From Marivita sp. XM-24bin2 (GTDB lineage Bacteria > Pseudomonadota > Alphaproteobacteria > Rhodobacterales > Rhodobacteraceae): a DNA stretch of 64,000 nt. The translations under genes and the position numbers were made by a program. Positions 35,790 to 43,612 of the stretch are shown one piece after another. The first letter of the stretch is position 1; every line of letters begins with the position of its first letter. The stretch covers positions 62,001 to 126,000 of the forward strand of contig QCWH01000003.1 of assembly GCA_003149565.1 (NCBI GenBank). The letters run 5' to 3'. The notes beneath the pieces are model-generated. The model worked only from the letters and a program-made list of their open reading frames with translations. It did no database searches and was not told where the DNA came from.

Positions 35790-37307
35790 GTGGCTGACCA
35801 TGCGCTCAAAGTGAACGGTTTGCAAAAATCGTTCGGAAAAAACTATGTATTGCGCGGAATCGATGTCACCCTTGAGCCTGGGTCCGTGACCGTTCTTATG
35901 GGCGCAAACGGCGCTGGAAAGTCCACGCTGGTCAAAGTGATCTGCGGTCATCATCGCGCCGATGGCGGAACCATGATGCTCGCCGGAGCCGCCTTTGCCC
36001 CCGAAGACGCGGCCGATGCAATCCAGCAGGGTGTGGTGACCGTCCATCAATCCATCGACGATGGGGTGATTCCGGATCTTGATGTGGCGAACAATCTTAT
36101 GCTCGACAGGCTGGTCGAGCGCGGGCACGGTCTTTTTGTGCGCGAGCGCCATCTGCGCGACGAAGCCGCCAAGGTTGCTTCCGCAATGGGCATCGACGTC
36201 AATCTGCGGGCGCGCGTGTCGGATCTTTCCGTGGCCGATCGCCAGATGATCGCAATTGCCCGCGCGATGGCCCGCGCGCCAAAAGTCCTCATCCTAGACG
36301 AGCCGACATCGTCACTATCGGCAACCGAGGCCGACCGCCTTTTCGCCCTGATCGACCGATTGCGCGAACAGGGTGTGGCGATCCTATATATCTCGCACCG
36401 CATGTCCGACATCCGCCGCATTGCAGATCGCATCATCGTCATGCGAGACGGCGCGATCTCTGGCAGTTTTGACTCCAAACCACTCGACTATGAGGCCGCC
36501 GTCACCGCAATGCTCGGTCATCGCATGACCGAGGTTGATGTGGCTGTGAACAGCGGCACTGTGCCGGTTCTGGAACTCTCTAACCTCACGCTGTTCCCGA
36601 ACGCCACGCCGATCAATCTACAAGCCCGCGACGGCGAGGTGGTGGCGTTGGTCGGCTTGCTTGGCAGCGGCAAAAGCCGGCTGGCCGAGATCCTTTTCGG
36701 TAGGGCGCGTGCTGTCAGCGGAACAATGCGGATCAACGGCGCGGACTACGCGCCCAGTTCCGTCGAAGACGCGGTTGCGCGGGGCGTCTACATGTCCCCG
36801 AAAGACCGGGGCACCAACGCCGTGATTCCGGCCTTTGATATTGCCGACAATATGACCCTGCCCTTTCTCAAGGGCCTAAGCGTCGGGTCGTTTCTCGACG
36901 CCCGCCGACAAAAAAACCGCTCTCAAGAGATGGTGAGCCAGCTTGGCATTGTCTGTCAGACAGTGGGCGACGGGATTGGCACGCTGTCGGGCGGCAACCA
37001 GCAAAAGGTGATGATCGCCCGCTGGCTGCTGGAGCCCGCACAGGTGCTTCTGCTCGACGAGCCGTTTCAAGGCGTCGATATCGGCGCGCGGCGAGATATC
37101 GGGCGGCACATCCGCGCCACGGCGCAAGGGCGGGCCACACTCGTGTTCCTGGCCGAGATCGACGAGGCGCTTGAGATCGCCGACCGGATCGTCGTGATGA
37201 ACGAAGGCGCCATTGTCGGAGAACACACAAATCAGAATGTCGACCTTGCCGCGCTCGTCGCGGACATCTCGGGGGCCAAATCGACTCAAACAGGCACGTA
37301 TTCATGA
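35790..37307 (+). CDS. Sugar ABC importer, double ATP-binding protein (RbsA-like)
   Basis: A 505-residue two-domain ATPase. NBD1 has 'GANGAGKST' (38-46) and 'VLILDEPTSSL'. NBD2 has 'LVGLLGSGKSRLAE', 'LSGGNQQKVMIARWLL' and an intact Walker B 'VLLLDEPFQGVDIG', unlike the other RbsA in this window. The start is a GTG at 35790 with a strong GGGGAGGAG site 5 bases upstream; no ATG fits and longer frames run into the divergent mtnK. It is the first gene of the importer operon, unusually ahead of the permease and binding protein. Confidence 0.88.
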   Translation: MADHALKVNGLQKSFGKNYVLRGIDVTLEPGSVTVLMGANGAGKSTLVKVICGHHRADGGTMMLAGAAFAPEDAADAIQQGVVTVHQSIDDGVIPDLDVANNLMLDRLVERGHGLFVRERHLRDEAAKVASAMGIDVNLRARVSDLSVADRQMIAIARAMARAPKVLILDEPTSSLSATEADRLFALIDRLREQGVAILYISHRMSDIRRIADRIIVMRDGAISGSFDSKPLDYEAAVTAMLGHRMTEVDVAVNSGTVPVLELSNLTLFPNATPINLQARDGEVVALVGLLGSGKSRLAEILFGRARAVSGTMRINGADYAPSSVEDAVARGVYMSPKDRGTNAVIPAFDIADNMTLPFLKGLSVGSFLDARRQKNRSQEMVSQLGIVCQTVGDGIGTLSGGNQQKVMIARWLLEPAQVLLLDEPFQGVDIGARRDIGRHIRATAQGRATLVFLAEIDEALEIADRIVVMNEGAIVGEHTNQNVDLAALVADISGAKSTQTGTYS

Positions 37308-38314
37308 ACGACAGACTTCTCGACTTTGCCATCCGCTATGGCTTCCTGATCCTTCTGGTAGGCTTGATCGTCTATTTCAGCCTTGCCGCGCCGGGGTTCT
37401 TCGGGCCGCTCTCCGCGGCATTCGTCCTGCAATCGGTGGCGATCACCGGCATTCTGGCCTTGGGTGTGACCTGTACGCTGGTCGTGGGCGGGTTCGATCT
37501 GTCAATCGGAGCGGTCGCCACGTCGGCGCTTATGCTGTCGGCCTATTCGATGGTGATCCTGGAGCATCCGACACTTGTGGCAGTGTTTCTTTGTCTGGGC
37601 ATGGGCGCGCTGGTCGGGTTCATCAACGGCATACTGATCGTCAAATTCCGTGTGCCGGACCTGCTGGCGACCTTGGGCATGATGTTCCTGCTGATTGGCT
37701 TGCAGCGTATCCCCACACAAGGCAACTCGATTGCTACAGGCATGACCCTTGCCGATGGCTCTGTCGCCGAAGGCACATTCTCTGCCGCCTTCCTTTGGCT
37801 GGGCCGGCATCGCTTTGATGTCGTCATTGACCGGCTGCTGCCCATGCCCGTGGTGATCTTCGTCGCGATCGCTGTTCTGATCTGGCTCTTCCTTGGGTTC
37901 ACCCGGCACGGTCGTCTTATGTACGCCATCGGGTCGAACGAACGCGCGGCCGCGCTCGTGGGGACACCGGTCAACCGCTACAAGATCGCGGCCTACATGA
38001 TCTCGGGTGTCACCGCCTCCATCGGGGGCATCCTGTTGGCCGCGCGTCTTGGTCGCGGAGACATCGCCAGCGGCAACAACCTGCTTCTCGACTCGGTTGC
38101 GGCTGCGCTGATCGGCTTTGCCGTCTTGGGCGCGGCACGGCCCAACGCATTTGGCACCGCCATCGGTGCGCTCTTCGTCGGCATCCTTTTGCAAGGCATG
38201 ACCATGATGAACGCGCCCTATTACACTCAGGATTTCGTCAAGGGCGCGGTTTTGGTCGCTGCTCTTGTCTTCACCTTCTACTTGTCGTCGCGCCGAACCG
38301 GCGCGGGACACTGA
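37304..38314 (+). CDS. Sugar ABC importer permease (RbsC-like)
   Basis: A 336-residue permease with about ten membrane helices (first at about 10-30). The family blocks are 'GILALGVTCTLVVGGFDLSIGAVA', 'FINGILIVKFRVPDLLATLG' and 'AAALIGFAVLGAARPNAFGTAIGAL'. ATGA overlap with the ATPase gene. It is the only permease gene of this importer, so the channel should be a homodimer. Confidence 0.9.
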   Translation: MNDRLLDFAIRYGFLILLVGLIVYFSLAAPGFFGPLSAAFVLQSVAITGILALGVTCTLVVGGFDLSIGAVATSALMLSAYSMVILEHPTLVAVFLCLGMGALVGFINGILIVKFRVPDLLATLGMMFLLIGLQRIPTQGNSIATGMTLADGSVAEGTFSAAFLWLGRHRFDVVIDRLLPMPVVIFVAIAVLIWLFLGFTRHGRLMYAIGSNERAAALVGTPVNRYKIAAYMISGVTASIGGILLAARLGRGDIASGNNLLLDSVAAALIGFAVLGAARPNAFGTAIGALFVGILLQGMTMMNAPYYTQDFVKGAVLVAALVFTFYLSSRRTGAGH

Positions 38315-38339
38315 CATCAGCGATAGGGAGGATATCATC

Positions 38340-39380
38340 ATGCTGAGACGTCACTTCATGGCCCTTGCGAGCGCAGCGAGCCTTGCGCTTGGCGCGGGCG
38401 CGGCAGCGGCGCAGGACGCCCCCGCCCCACTGGACAATCCCGGCGACGTGACCATCGCGCTGGTGCGTTACCTGTCCACAGGCGACTTTTTTCAGGCCTA
38501 TCTGTCTGGCGTCGAAAGTCAGGCTGCCGCGCTTGGTGTGAACCTGCGCGTCTTTGACAGCCGCCAGGATGCGGCGCTTCAGGCAGATATGGTGGATCAG
38601 GCAATCGCGTTGGGTGTGGACGGGATCGTGATCCAGCATGGCCTGACCGAGTCGATGCGCGAAGCCGCCCAGCGTGCGGTGGATGCGGGCATCAAGGTCG
38701 TCGCCTTCGACGTGAATGTTGAAAACGACGCGATCCCGCAGATCGAACAGTCGGATTACCTGCTTGGCAAACTCGCGCTTGAGCAGGCGATCGAGGACAA
38801 CGGCGACAGCTTTGCGGCAGGCTATGTCTATGTGCCGGGCATCGCCCCGCTCGACCGCCGCCATGTTGCGTGGGAAGAGGTCAAGGAGGCCAACCCGGGC
38901 ATCACCGAGGCCGCCCGCATCGGCACGCTCGACAATCCGATTGCCAACTCGAACGCCAACCAGGCACGCGCGGCATTGCAGGCGAACCCGAACATCTCGG
39001 TCTTCTTCGCGCCCTATAACGAGTTTGCCAAAGGCGTGAAGATCGCGGCAGACGAGCTGGGGATCGGCGGCGACCTGAGCATCTATTCCGCCGACATCTC
39101 GACCGCTGATATCGCGCTGATGCGCGAAGCCGGGAGCGGATGGAAAGCCACGGTCGCCACCAACCCCGCCGTGGTGGGCGAAGTTTCGGTTCGTGCGCTG
39201 GCGCTCATGCTCGCGGGCGAAAACCCCGGCGCGTCGGTGATCGTGCCGCCAACGCTGATCACGCAATCCTTCCTGAACGACGGGGACATCCGCAACATGG
39301 AAGACCTCGGCGCGAAGATGCCGCAATTCCAGCATGCGGATGTGGCAATGGCCGACTGGATGCCGCTGCCGCCACGCTGA
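38340..39380 (+). CDS. Sugar ABC importer, periplasmic binding protein
   Basis: A 346-residue RbsB-type binding protein. The signal peptide (about 1-24, 'MLRRHFMALASAASLALGAGAAAAQ') is followed by a mature protein with 'VTIALVRYLSTGDFFQAYLSGVESQAAALG', 'DMVDQAIALGVDGIVIQHG' and 'VFFAPYNEFAKGVKIAADELG'. The ATG at 38340 follows GGGAGGATATC. The ligand is proposed from context to be 5-methylthioribose or a 5-deoxypentose, because the divergent operon begins with MtnK; this is inference. Confidence 0.88.
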   Translation: MLRRHFMALASAASLALGAGAAAAQDAPAPLDNPGDVTIALVRYLSTGDFFQAYLSGVESQAAALGVNLRVFDSRQDAALQADMVDQAIALGVDGIVIQHGLTESMREAAQRAVDAGIKVVAFDVNVENDAIPQIEQSDYLLGKLALEQAIEDNGDSFAAGYVYVPGIAPLDRRHVAWEEVKEANPGITEAARIGTLDNPIANSNANQARAALQANPNISVFFAPYNEFAKGVKIAADELGIGGDLSIYSADISTADIALMREAGSGWKATVATNPAVVGEVSVRALALMLAGENPGASVIVPPTLITQSFLNDGDIRNMEDLGAKMPQFQHADVAMADWMPLPPR

Positions 39381-39389
39381 GACTTGACT

Positions 39390-39414
39390 GGCGGGCGCTT
39401 CAGCCGCGCCCGCC
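39390..39414 (+). other. Intercistronic hairpin after the binding-protein gene
   Basis: GGCGGGCGC-TTCAGCC-GCGCCCGCC, a 9-bp GC stem 10 bases after the stop codon and before the mutarotase gene. Same arrangement as after the other five binding-protein genes. Confidence 0.65.
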
Positions 39415-39445
39415 TATCCCAACGACTTCAATCGGAGCACATCAT

Positions 39446-39889
39446 ATGCTGATCGGCATAGACTCCCGCATGACGCCTGAACTGCTCTACACGCTGTCCC
39501 GGATGGGGCACGGAGATGAGATCGTTATCGCGGATCGCAATTACCCGGCCACGTGGTCTGCAGGCGGGTGTCTGGTGAAGGAGGTCATCCAGTATCCCGG
39601 CCACGACGCGCCGACTGTGATTGACCTGATCACTCAGCTCATGCCGCTGGACAATTTTCACACGCATTCCGTGCTTCGCATGGAGATCGACAATGAGCCT
39701 GACACGATGTCGGACGCGCATAAAGAGGTGTGGGGCGTGCTGAAGCCGCGCCTGCCAGAGGGTGGCATTCTGTCGAGCCTTGAACGACAGGCGTTCTATC
39801 GCCGAGCGGGTGGCAGCTTTGCTGTTGTGCAATGCAGCGAAGACCGGCCGTTTGGCTGCTTTATCCTGCGCAAGGGTGTGGTGTTCTGA
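39446..39889 (+). CDS. RbsD/FucU-family sugar mutarotase
   Basis: A 147-residue protein of the FucU type: 'MTPELLYTLSRMGHGDEIVIADRNYPA' near the N-terminus (His of GHGDE is a conserved active-site residue), 'RQAFYRRAGGSFAVVQCSED' with the conserved Tyr, and the end 'GCFILRKGVVF'. Family members interconvert anomers or pyranose/furanose forms of imported sugars. As the last gene of the importer operon it would supply the anomer that MtnK phosphorylates at C1. The 'ADRNYP' loop differs from FucU 'SDAHFP', so the sugar may not be fucose. Confidence 0.87.
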   Translation: MLIGIDSRMTPELLYTLSRMGHGDEIVIADRNYPATWSAGGCLVKEVIQYPGHDAPTVIDLITQLMPLDNFHTHSVLRMEIDNEPDTMSDAHKEVWGVLKPRLPEGGILSSLERQAFYRRAGGSFAVVQCSEDRPFGCFILRKGVVF

Positions 39890-39947
39890 AGCTCGGCAAA
39901 ACGGCTGGCCGCGTGGGCTTTGGAGTTTCCGTCTTCCGAAAGAAATT

Positions 39948-39981
39948 GGGTCGGCCCTAACAGGCCGACCCTTCTTGTTTT
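39948..39981. terminator. Intrinsic terminator after the mutarotase gene
   Basis: GGGTCGGCC-CTAACA-GGCCGACCC (39948-39971), a 9-bp stem followed by TTCTTGTTTT. It ends the plus-strand importer operon; the A-rich left flank may also let it serve the convergent TRAP operon. Confidence 0.8.
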
Positions 39982-42250
39982 AGTCGGCGCCGCGCACCGG
40001 GATGCTTGCATTCGGATCGGGACGCAGGAACCGCTGGATCAGCCAGGCTGCCGCCGTTGCTCCGACGCCGATCAGGTCGGTGATCAGACCGCCTTCGATC
40101 ATGAGCAAAGCCGCAATGATCAAGCCTGCGCGGATGAACCATGCCGCGCGTTGACCAAGGAACCATCCCTGAACACCCCCCGACAGCAGGAACACACCGA
40201 ACACCGCCGTTGCACCGGCCCGGAGAACCTCGAACCACGTTCCATCCATCAGCAAGGCGCTGTTGTAGAAGAACATGAACGGCACGATAAAGGCAGCAAT
40301 GCCAACCTTGAAGCTGACCACGCTGGTCTCCATCGGGTTAGCGCCCGAGATGCCCGCAGCCGCATAGCTGGCCAAAGCGACCGGAGGCGTGATGGCCGAC
40401 AGCACCGCAAAATAGAACACAAAGAAATGCGCCGTGAGTTGCGGAATGCCAAGCTGTACCAGACCCGGTGCAACGACAGACGCCGCAACCGCATAGGCCG
40501 CCGTTGTTGGCATGCCCATGCCCAGCAGAATTGCGATACACATCGCGAAGAACAGCGCGAGCAACTGGCTGACACCGGCGAGGTCAAGCAGAACCGCCGA
40601 GAAACGTGCGCCTACACCCGTGAGGCTGATCACGCCCACTATGATACCGGCACAGGCGCAGACCGCGATGATCTGGATCGACATGATGCCCGCAAGCTCG
40701 AACGCCTTGGCGATCCCGCGCAAAGTCATCGGGAACGGGGTCAGCCAACTAACAACCGCAGCCGCCATCGTGGCCAGCGTACCCGCCCGGATCACAGAAT
40801 ACCCCATGAACAGCGCTGCAATCAGGATGATGATCGGAATGAACAGGTAGACCTGACGCACCATCTTGGCGAGCTTGGGCAGTTCATCGTCACGCATGCC
40901 GCGCATGCCCAGTTTGGCGGCTTCGAAATCGACCATGAAATAGACCGACACGAAGTAGAGCACTGCCGGGATGATCGCCGCGATAGCGATCTCGGTATAG
41001 GGAATGCCGGTGATTTCGGCCATGATGAAGGCCCCTGCCCCCATGATCGGCGGCATGATCTGACCACCGGTCGATGCGGCAGCCTCAACTGCGCCCGCCG
41101 TTGTCGGGCGATAGCCCACCTTCTTCATCAGCGGAATGGTCAGCGATCCGGTCGCCACCACGTTGCCCGCAGAGGTGCCGTTGATCATGCCCATCAGGCC
41201 GGAGGCGAAGATCGCCACCTTTGCCGGGCCCCCGCGTGCACGACCGGCAGCCGCAAAGGCGAAGTTGACGAAGTAGTCACCAACCTTGGAGGCCTGCAGA
41301 AAGGCCGCGAAGATGATGAAAAGGATGATGTAGGTCGACGACACCGCTGTGGTCGGTCCGAGGATACCCGCATCGGAGTAGACGTGTCCGAAGAAGCGCT
41401 GCCAGCTATAGGCACTTTGCACCGCGAGGATACCCGGCAGCATGTGCGCAGTGAAGGTATAGGCCAGAAAAACGCCGGTGATGATCACAAGCGCCAGACC
41501 AGCCACGCGGCGGGTCAATTCGAGGATCATGGCTGACCCAGCCGTGGCGGCAAAGGCCACACCGACTGGAACAAAGGGCGTGCCAACCGAATTGCGCGCT
41601 GCTGTGCCATAGACCGCGATCAGATAGGCCGCGACCGCGATACCGCAAACGCCAAGCAGAAGATCCGAGACACGGAATTTATCGCGTGGTGCTTTTTCCA
41701 GCCATCCAAGAATGATGCCGCCTGCCGTGGCGACCAACAGGGGAATGCCGAAATACCAGACTTCCTGAGTATAGATGGGTGTCCCGGCGAATGCAGGCCA
41801 CGTGGTCAGACCGCCCATTTCAGGCAATGTTCCGGACGCAATCTTTTGCGCGAACCAGAGGCTGATGCCAAGCGCCAACAGCGCAGGCAGGAAAAGCACG
41901 TAGGCGATCTTGCCCCAAATGCCCGAGCCTTCCTCGACGCTGTCTTCAGAGGGAAACATAAACGCGTGATAAACGACAAAGCCCAAAGCCAGCGCACCCG
42001 CGATGTGTACGATGCGGAAGTTCCACGTTTCCATCGGAAACTGCGGCAAAAAGGGAATGGTGATCCCGGTATAGGCCGAGATTGAAACGCCGTTCAGCGC
42101 CGCCATGTGAAACAGCGCGTAGAGTGCTGCAAATCCTGCGACGGCCTGAAGCCGCCATCCGGTGAACACGCGGCGGTTGCCCTCGACGGGCTCTTCGTCG
42201 ACGCCATCGGCGATCACGGCCTCGTCGGACTGTGTGGATTCCTGAACCAT
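39980..42250 (-). CDS. TRAP transporter permease, fused 4TM/12TM (TAXI type)
   Basis: A 756-residue inner-membrane protein in which the small (DctQ-like, about 45-200) and large (DctM-like, about 240-700) subunits are fused, the usual form for TAXI-TRAP systems. Blocks include 'GLMGMINGTSAGNVVATGSLTIPLM', 'EAAASTGGQIMPPIMGAGAFIMAE' and 'GMGMPTTAAYAVAASVVAPG'. The ATG at 42250 follows GGAGGTGGCA; a GTG two codons earlier lies inside that site and is unlikely. It imports a substrate with Na+ or H+, together with the binding protein encoded upstream. Confidence 0.92.
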   Translation of the reverse strand: MVQESTQSDEAVIADGVDEEPVEGNRRVFTGWRLQAVAGFAALYALFHMAALNGVSISAYTGITIPFLPQFPMETWNFRIVHIAGALALGFVVYHAFMFPSEDSVEEGSGIWGKIAYVLFLPALLALGISLWFAQKIASGTLPEMGGLTTWPAFAGTPIYTQEVWYFGIPLLVATAGGIILGWLEKAPRDKFRVSDLLLGVCGIAVAAYLIAVYGTAARNSVGTPFVPVGVAFAATAGSAMILELTRRVAGLALVIITGVFLAYTFTAHMLPGILAVQSAYSWQRFFGHVYSDAGILGPTTAVSSTYIILFIIFAAFLQASKVGDYFVNFAFAAAGRARGGPAKVAIFASGLMGMINGTSAGNVVATGSLTIPLMKKVGYRPTTAGAVEAAASTGGQIMPPIMGAGAFIMAEITGIPYTEIAIAAIIPAVLYFVSVYFMVDFEAAKLGMRGMRDDELPKLAKMVRQVYLFIPIIILIAALFMGYSVIRAGTLATMAAAVVSWLTPFPMTLRGIAKAFELAGIMSIQIIAVCACAGIIVGVISLTGVGARFSAVLLDLAGVSQLLALFFAMCIAILLGMGMPTTAAYAVAASVVAPGLVQLGIPQLTAHFFVFYFAVLSAITPPVALASYAAAGISGANPMETSVVSFKVGIAAFIVPFMFFYNSALLMDGTWFEVLRAGATAVFGVFLLSGGVQGWFLGQRAAWFIRAGLIIAALLMIEGGLITDLIGVGATAAAWLIQRFLRPDPNASIPVRGAD

Positions 42251-42316
42251 TGCCACCTCCTTGGCAAAGAGTCGCCTTGGCCGTCGCGTCGGCGCATCAT
42301 GTTTTGGATAAGTAAT

Positions 42317-42346
42317 GCATCTTCAAAGATGCGACGCAATCGTCGC
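42317..42346 (-). other. Two small hairpins in the TRAP intercistronic gap
   Basis: GCATCTT-CA-AAGATGC (42317-42332) and GCGACG-CAAT-CGTCGC (42331-42346) overlap by two bases, so only one forms fully at a time. They lie between the TAXI gene and the permease gene, just past the larger hairpin. Confidence 0.5.
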
Positions 42347-42360
42347 GGGAAGCAGAAAGT

Positions 42361-42388
42361 GAGCGGCGCAACCAGTGTCGCGCCGCTC
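42361..42388 (-). other. Intercistronic hairpin after the TAXI binding-protein gene
   Basis: GAGCGGCGC and GCGCCGCTC, a 9-bp GC stem around a 10-base loop, 9 bases after the stop codon of the binding-protein gene. Confidence 0.62.
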
Positions 42389-42397
42389 CGAGACGGC

Positions 42398-43387
42398 TTA
42401 CATGCCGTGAATCATATCGTCCGGGATATCTGCACCAGCGTTCTCCTTGAACCACTGGGCCGCACCCGGGTGCCACTTGAGCACAGTGTTCTTGTCCCAG
42501 TTTTCCGGCAGCGTGGAGCGTGCCGCGCGGTGGATGTTCACCATCCGCTCATTGTCGGACATCACGACGTCAACGGCTGCGTTAACAAAGCTTGCCGGCA
42601 GATCGCAGTTTGCAATCGCGAAGTTCCACATCGACACAGAGCGTGCCGGTTCTTCAAGCGTGGTGTAGGCATCAGCCGAGATTTCGAAAGCCGACACAGG
42701 GAAAGCTTCCATGATCTGAGCCTGCTCTTCTTCGGTAAACTCGATGATGTTGATGTCTGTCTGCACTTCGAGCTGCGAGACCGCCGGAACCGGAACGCCG
42801 GCTGCGAAGGCGATCACGTCCAGCAGGCCGTCCTGAAGCTGACCGCCAAGGTCAGACCAGCCACCGTTGCGGCGCTCGAAATTAACGCCCAGCTCTTCCA
42901 TCATGCGCGGGAAGTAGGTGTCAGAGGTGGAGCCCGCCGGGCCAAAGCCGATGCGTGCGCCATCCGGAATGTCCGAGATCGACGTGATACCCGAGGACGA
43001 CAGCGCCGTCACCGAGAACGGAGTCTGGTACATCGGGAACATCGCGCAGACGTTGGTCATCTGCAGGCCCGGTGCAATCGGGTTGGTGCCGCCCAGCGAT
43101 TCCGCTGCCGGACCCATTGTGGTCATGCCAAACTGAGCGTCGCCCGTGTGCACAAGCGCCATGTTCTGCATCGGGCCGCCGGTGACTTCGCCGCCGCCGG
43201 ACACACCCAGCTCTTCCGCGACAAGGTTTGCCCAGCCAGAGCCGTAGGCAAAGTAGGTGCCGCCCTGCGACGCTGTGCCAACGGTAAAGCTTTCCGGCCA
43301 GTCGGTGCGATCGACGTGGCTCTCAGCAAAAGCTTGACCGGACACGGCACATGCCGCAGCAAAGGTGATTGCTAGTGTCTTCTGCAT
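42398..43387 (-). CDS. TAXI-family TRAP transporter binding protein
   Basis: A 329-residue periplasmic protein with a signal peptide (about 1-21, 'MQKTLAITFAAACAVSGQAFA'). 'FTVGTASQGGTYFAYGSGWANLVAEELG' is the TAXI hallmark, followed by 'FGPAGSTSDTYFPRMMEELG' and 'LLDVIAFAAGVPVPAVSQLE'. It presents a ligand to the fused TRAP permease. TAXI ligands are often dicarboxylates or amino acids such as glutamate; none can be assigned here. A GGGAGG site precedes the ATG at 43387. Confidence 0.92.
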   Translation of the reverse strand: MQKTLAITFAAACAVSGQAFAESHVDRTDWPESFTVGTASQGGTYFAYGSGWANLVAEELGVSGGGEVTGGPMQNMALVHTGDAQFGMTTMGPAAESLGGTNPIAPGLQMTNVCAMFPMYQTPFSVTALSSSGITSISDIPDGARIGFGPAGSTSDTYFPRMMEELGVNFERRNGGWSDLGGQLQDGLLDVIAFAAGVPVPAVSQLEVQTDINIIEFTEEEQAQIMEAFPVSAFEISADAYTTLEEPARSVSMWNFAIANCDLPASFVNAAVDVVMSDNERMVNIHRAARSTLPENWDKNTVLKWHPGAAQWFKENAGADIPDDMIHGM

Positions 43388-43482
43388 TGGTTCCTCCCAA
43401 ACGCATACTTGATTTGTAACCCCCGGACCAAGTCTCCCCTCCGGGTTGCCGCTCAGGAACCATGCCGCGTGCCATGCCGACC

Positions 43483-43498
43483 AGCACCGTTATCGCCA
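43483..43498 (-). promoter_or_regulatory. Candidate sigma-54 (-24/-12) promoter of the TAXI-TRAP operon
   Basis: TGGCGATAACGGTGCT on the minus strand keeps the essential GG and GC ten bases apart and matches TGGC-N8-TGC of the consensus. It lies about 95 bases upstream of the binding-protein start. A second partial match, TGGCACG followed by CGGCATGG, lies just downstream but lacks the -12 GC. The DctD-like regulator next door makes a sigma-54 promoter plausible. Confidence 0.35.
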
Positions 43499-43570
43499 AC
43501 ATTTGCAAAATGCCTAATTTTTTTTCAATAATGGGTAAAGGCGGTAACACGGGGCGGTTTTTGTGGGTCG

Positions 43571-43602
43571 GCTTCGACACATTGCGGCGCTGTGACCGAA
43601 GC
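43571..43602. promoter_or_regulatory. Imperfect dyad, candidate enhancer site
   Basis: GCTTCG-A-CACA-N9-TGTG-AC-CGAAGC lies between the DctD-like gene and the TAXI-TRAP operon, 75-120 bases upstream of the candidate -24/-12 box, a normal distance for an NtrC-family activator. It could also act as a weak terminator of the regulator gene. Confidence 0.42.
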
Positions 43603-43612
43603 GACCAGGGTA

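Noticed and set aside
39920..41536. A 538-codon open frame on the plus strand
   Set aside because: It is the antisense of the TRAP permease gene. Its product is a run of Arg, His, Asp and Gln with no domain, as expected opposite a GC-rich membrane protein gene.
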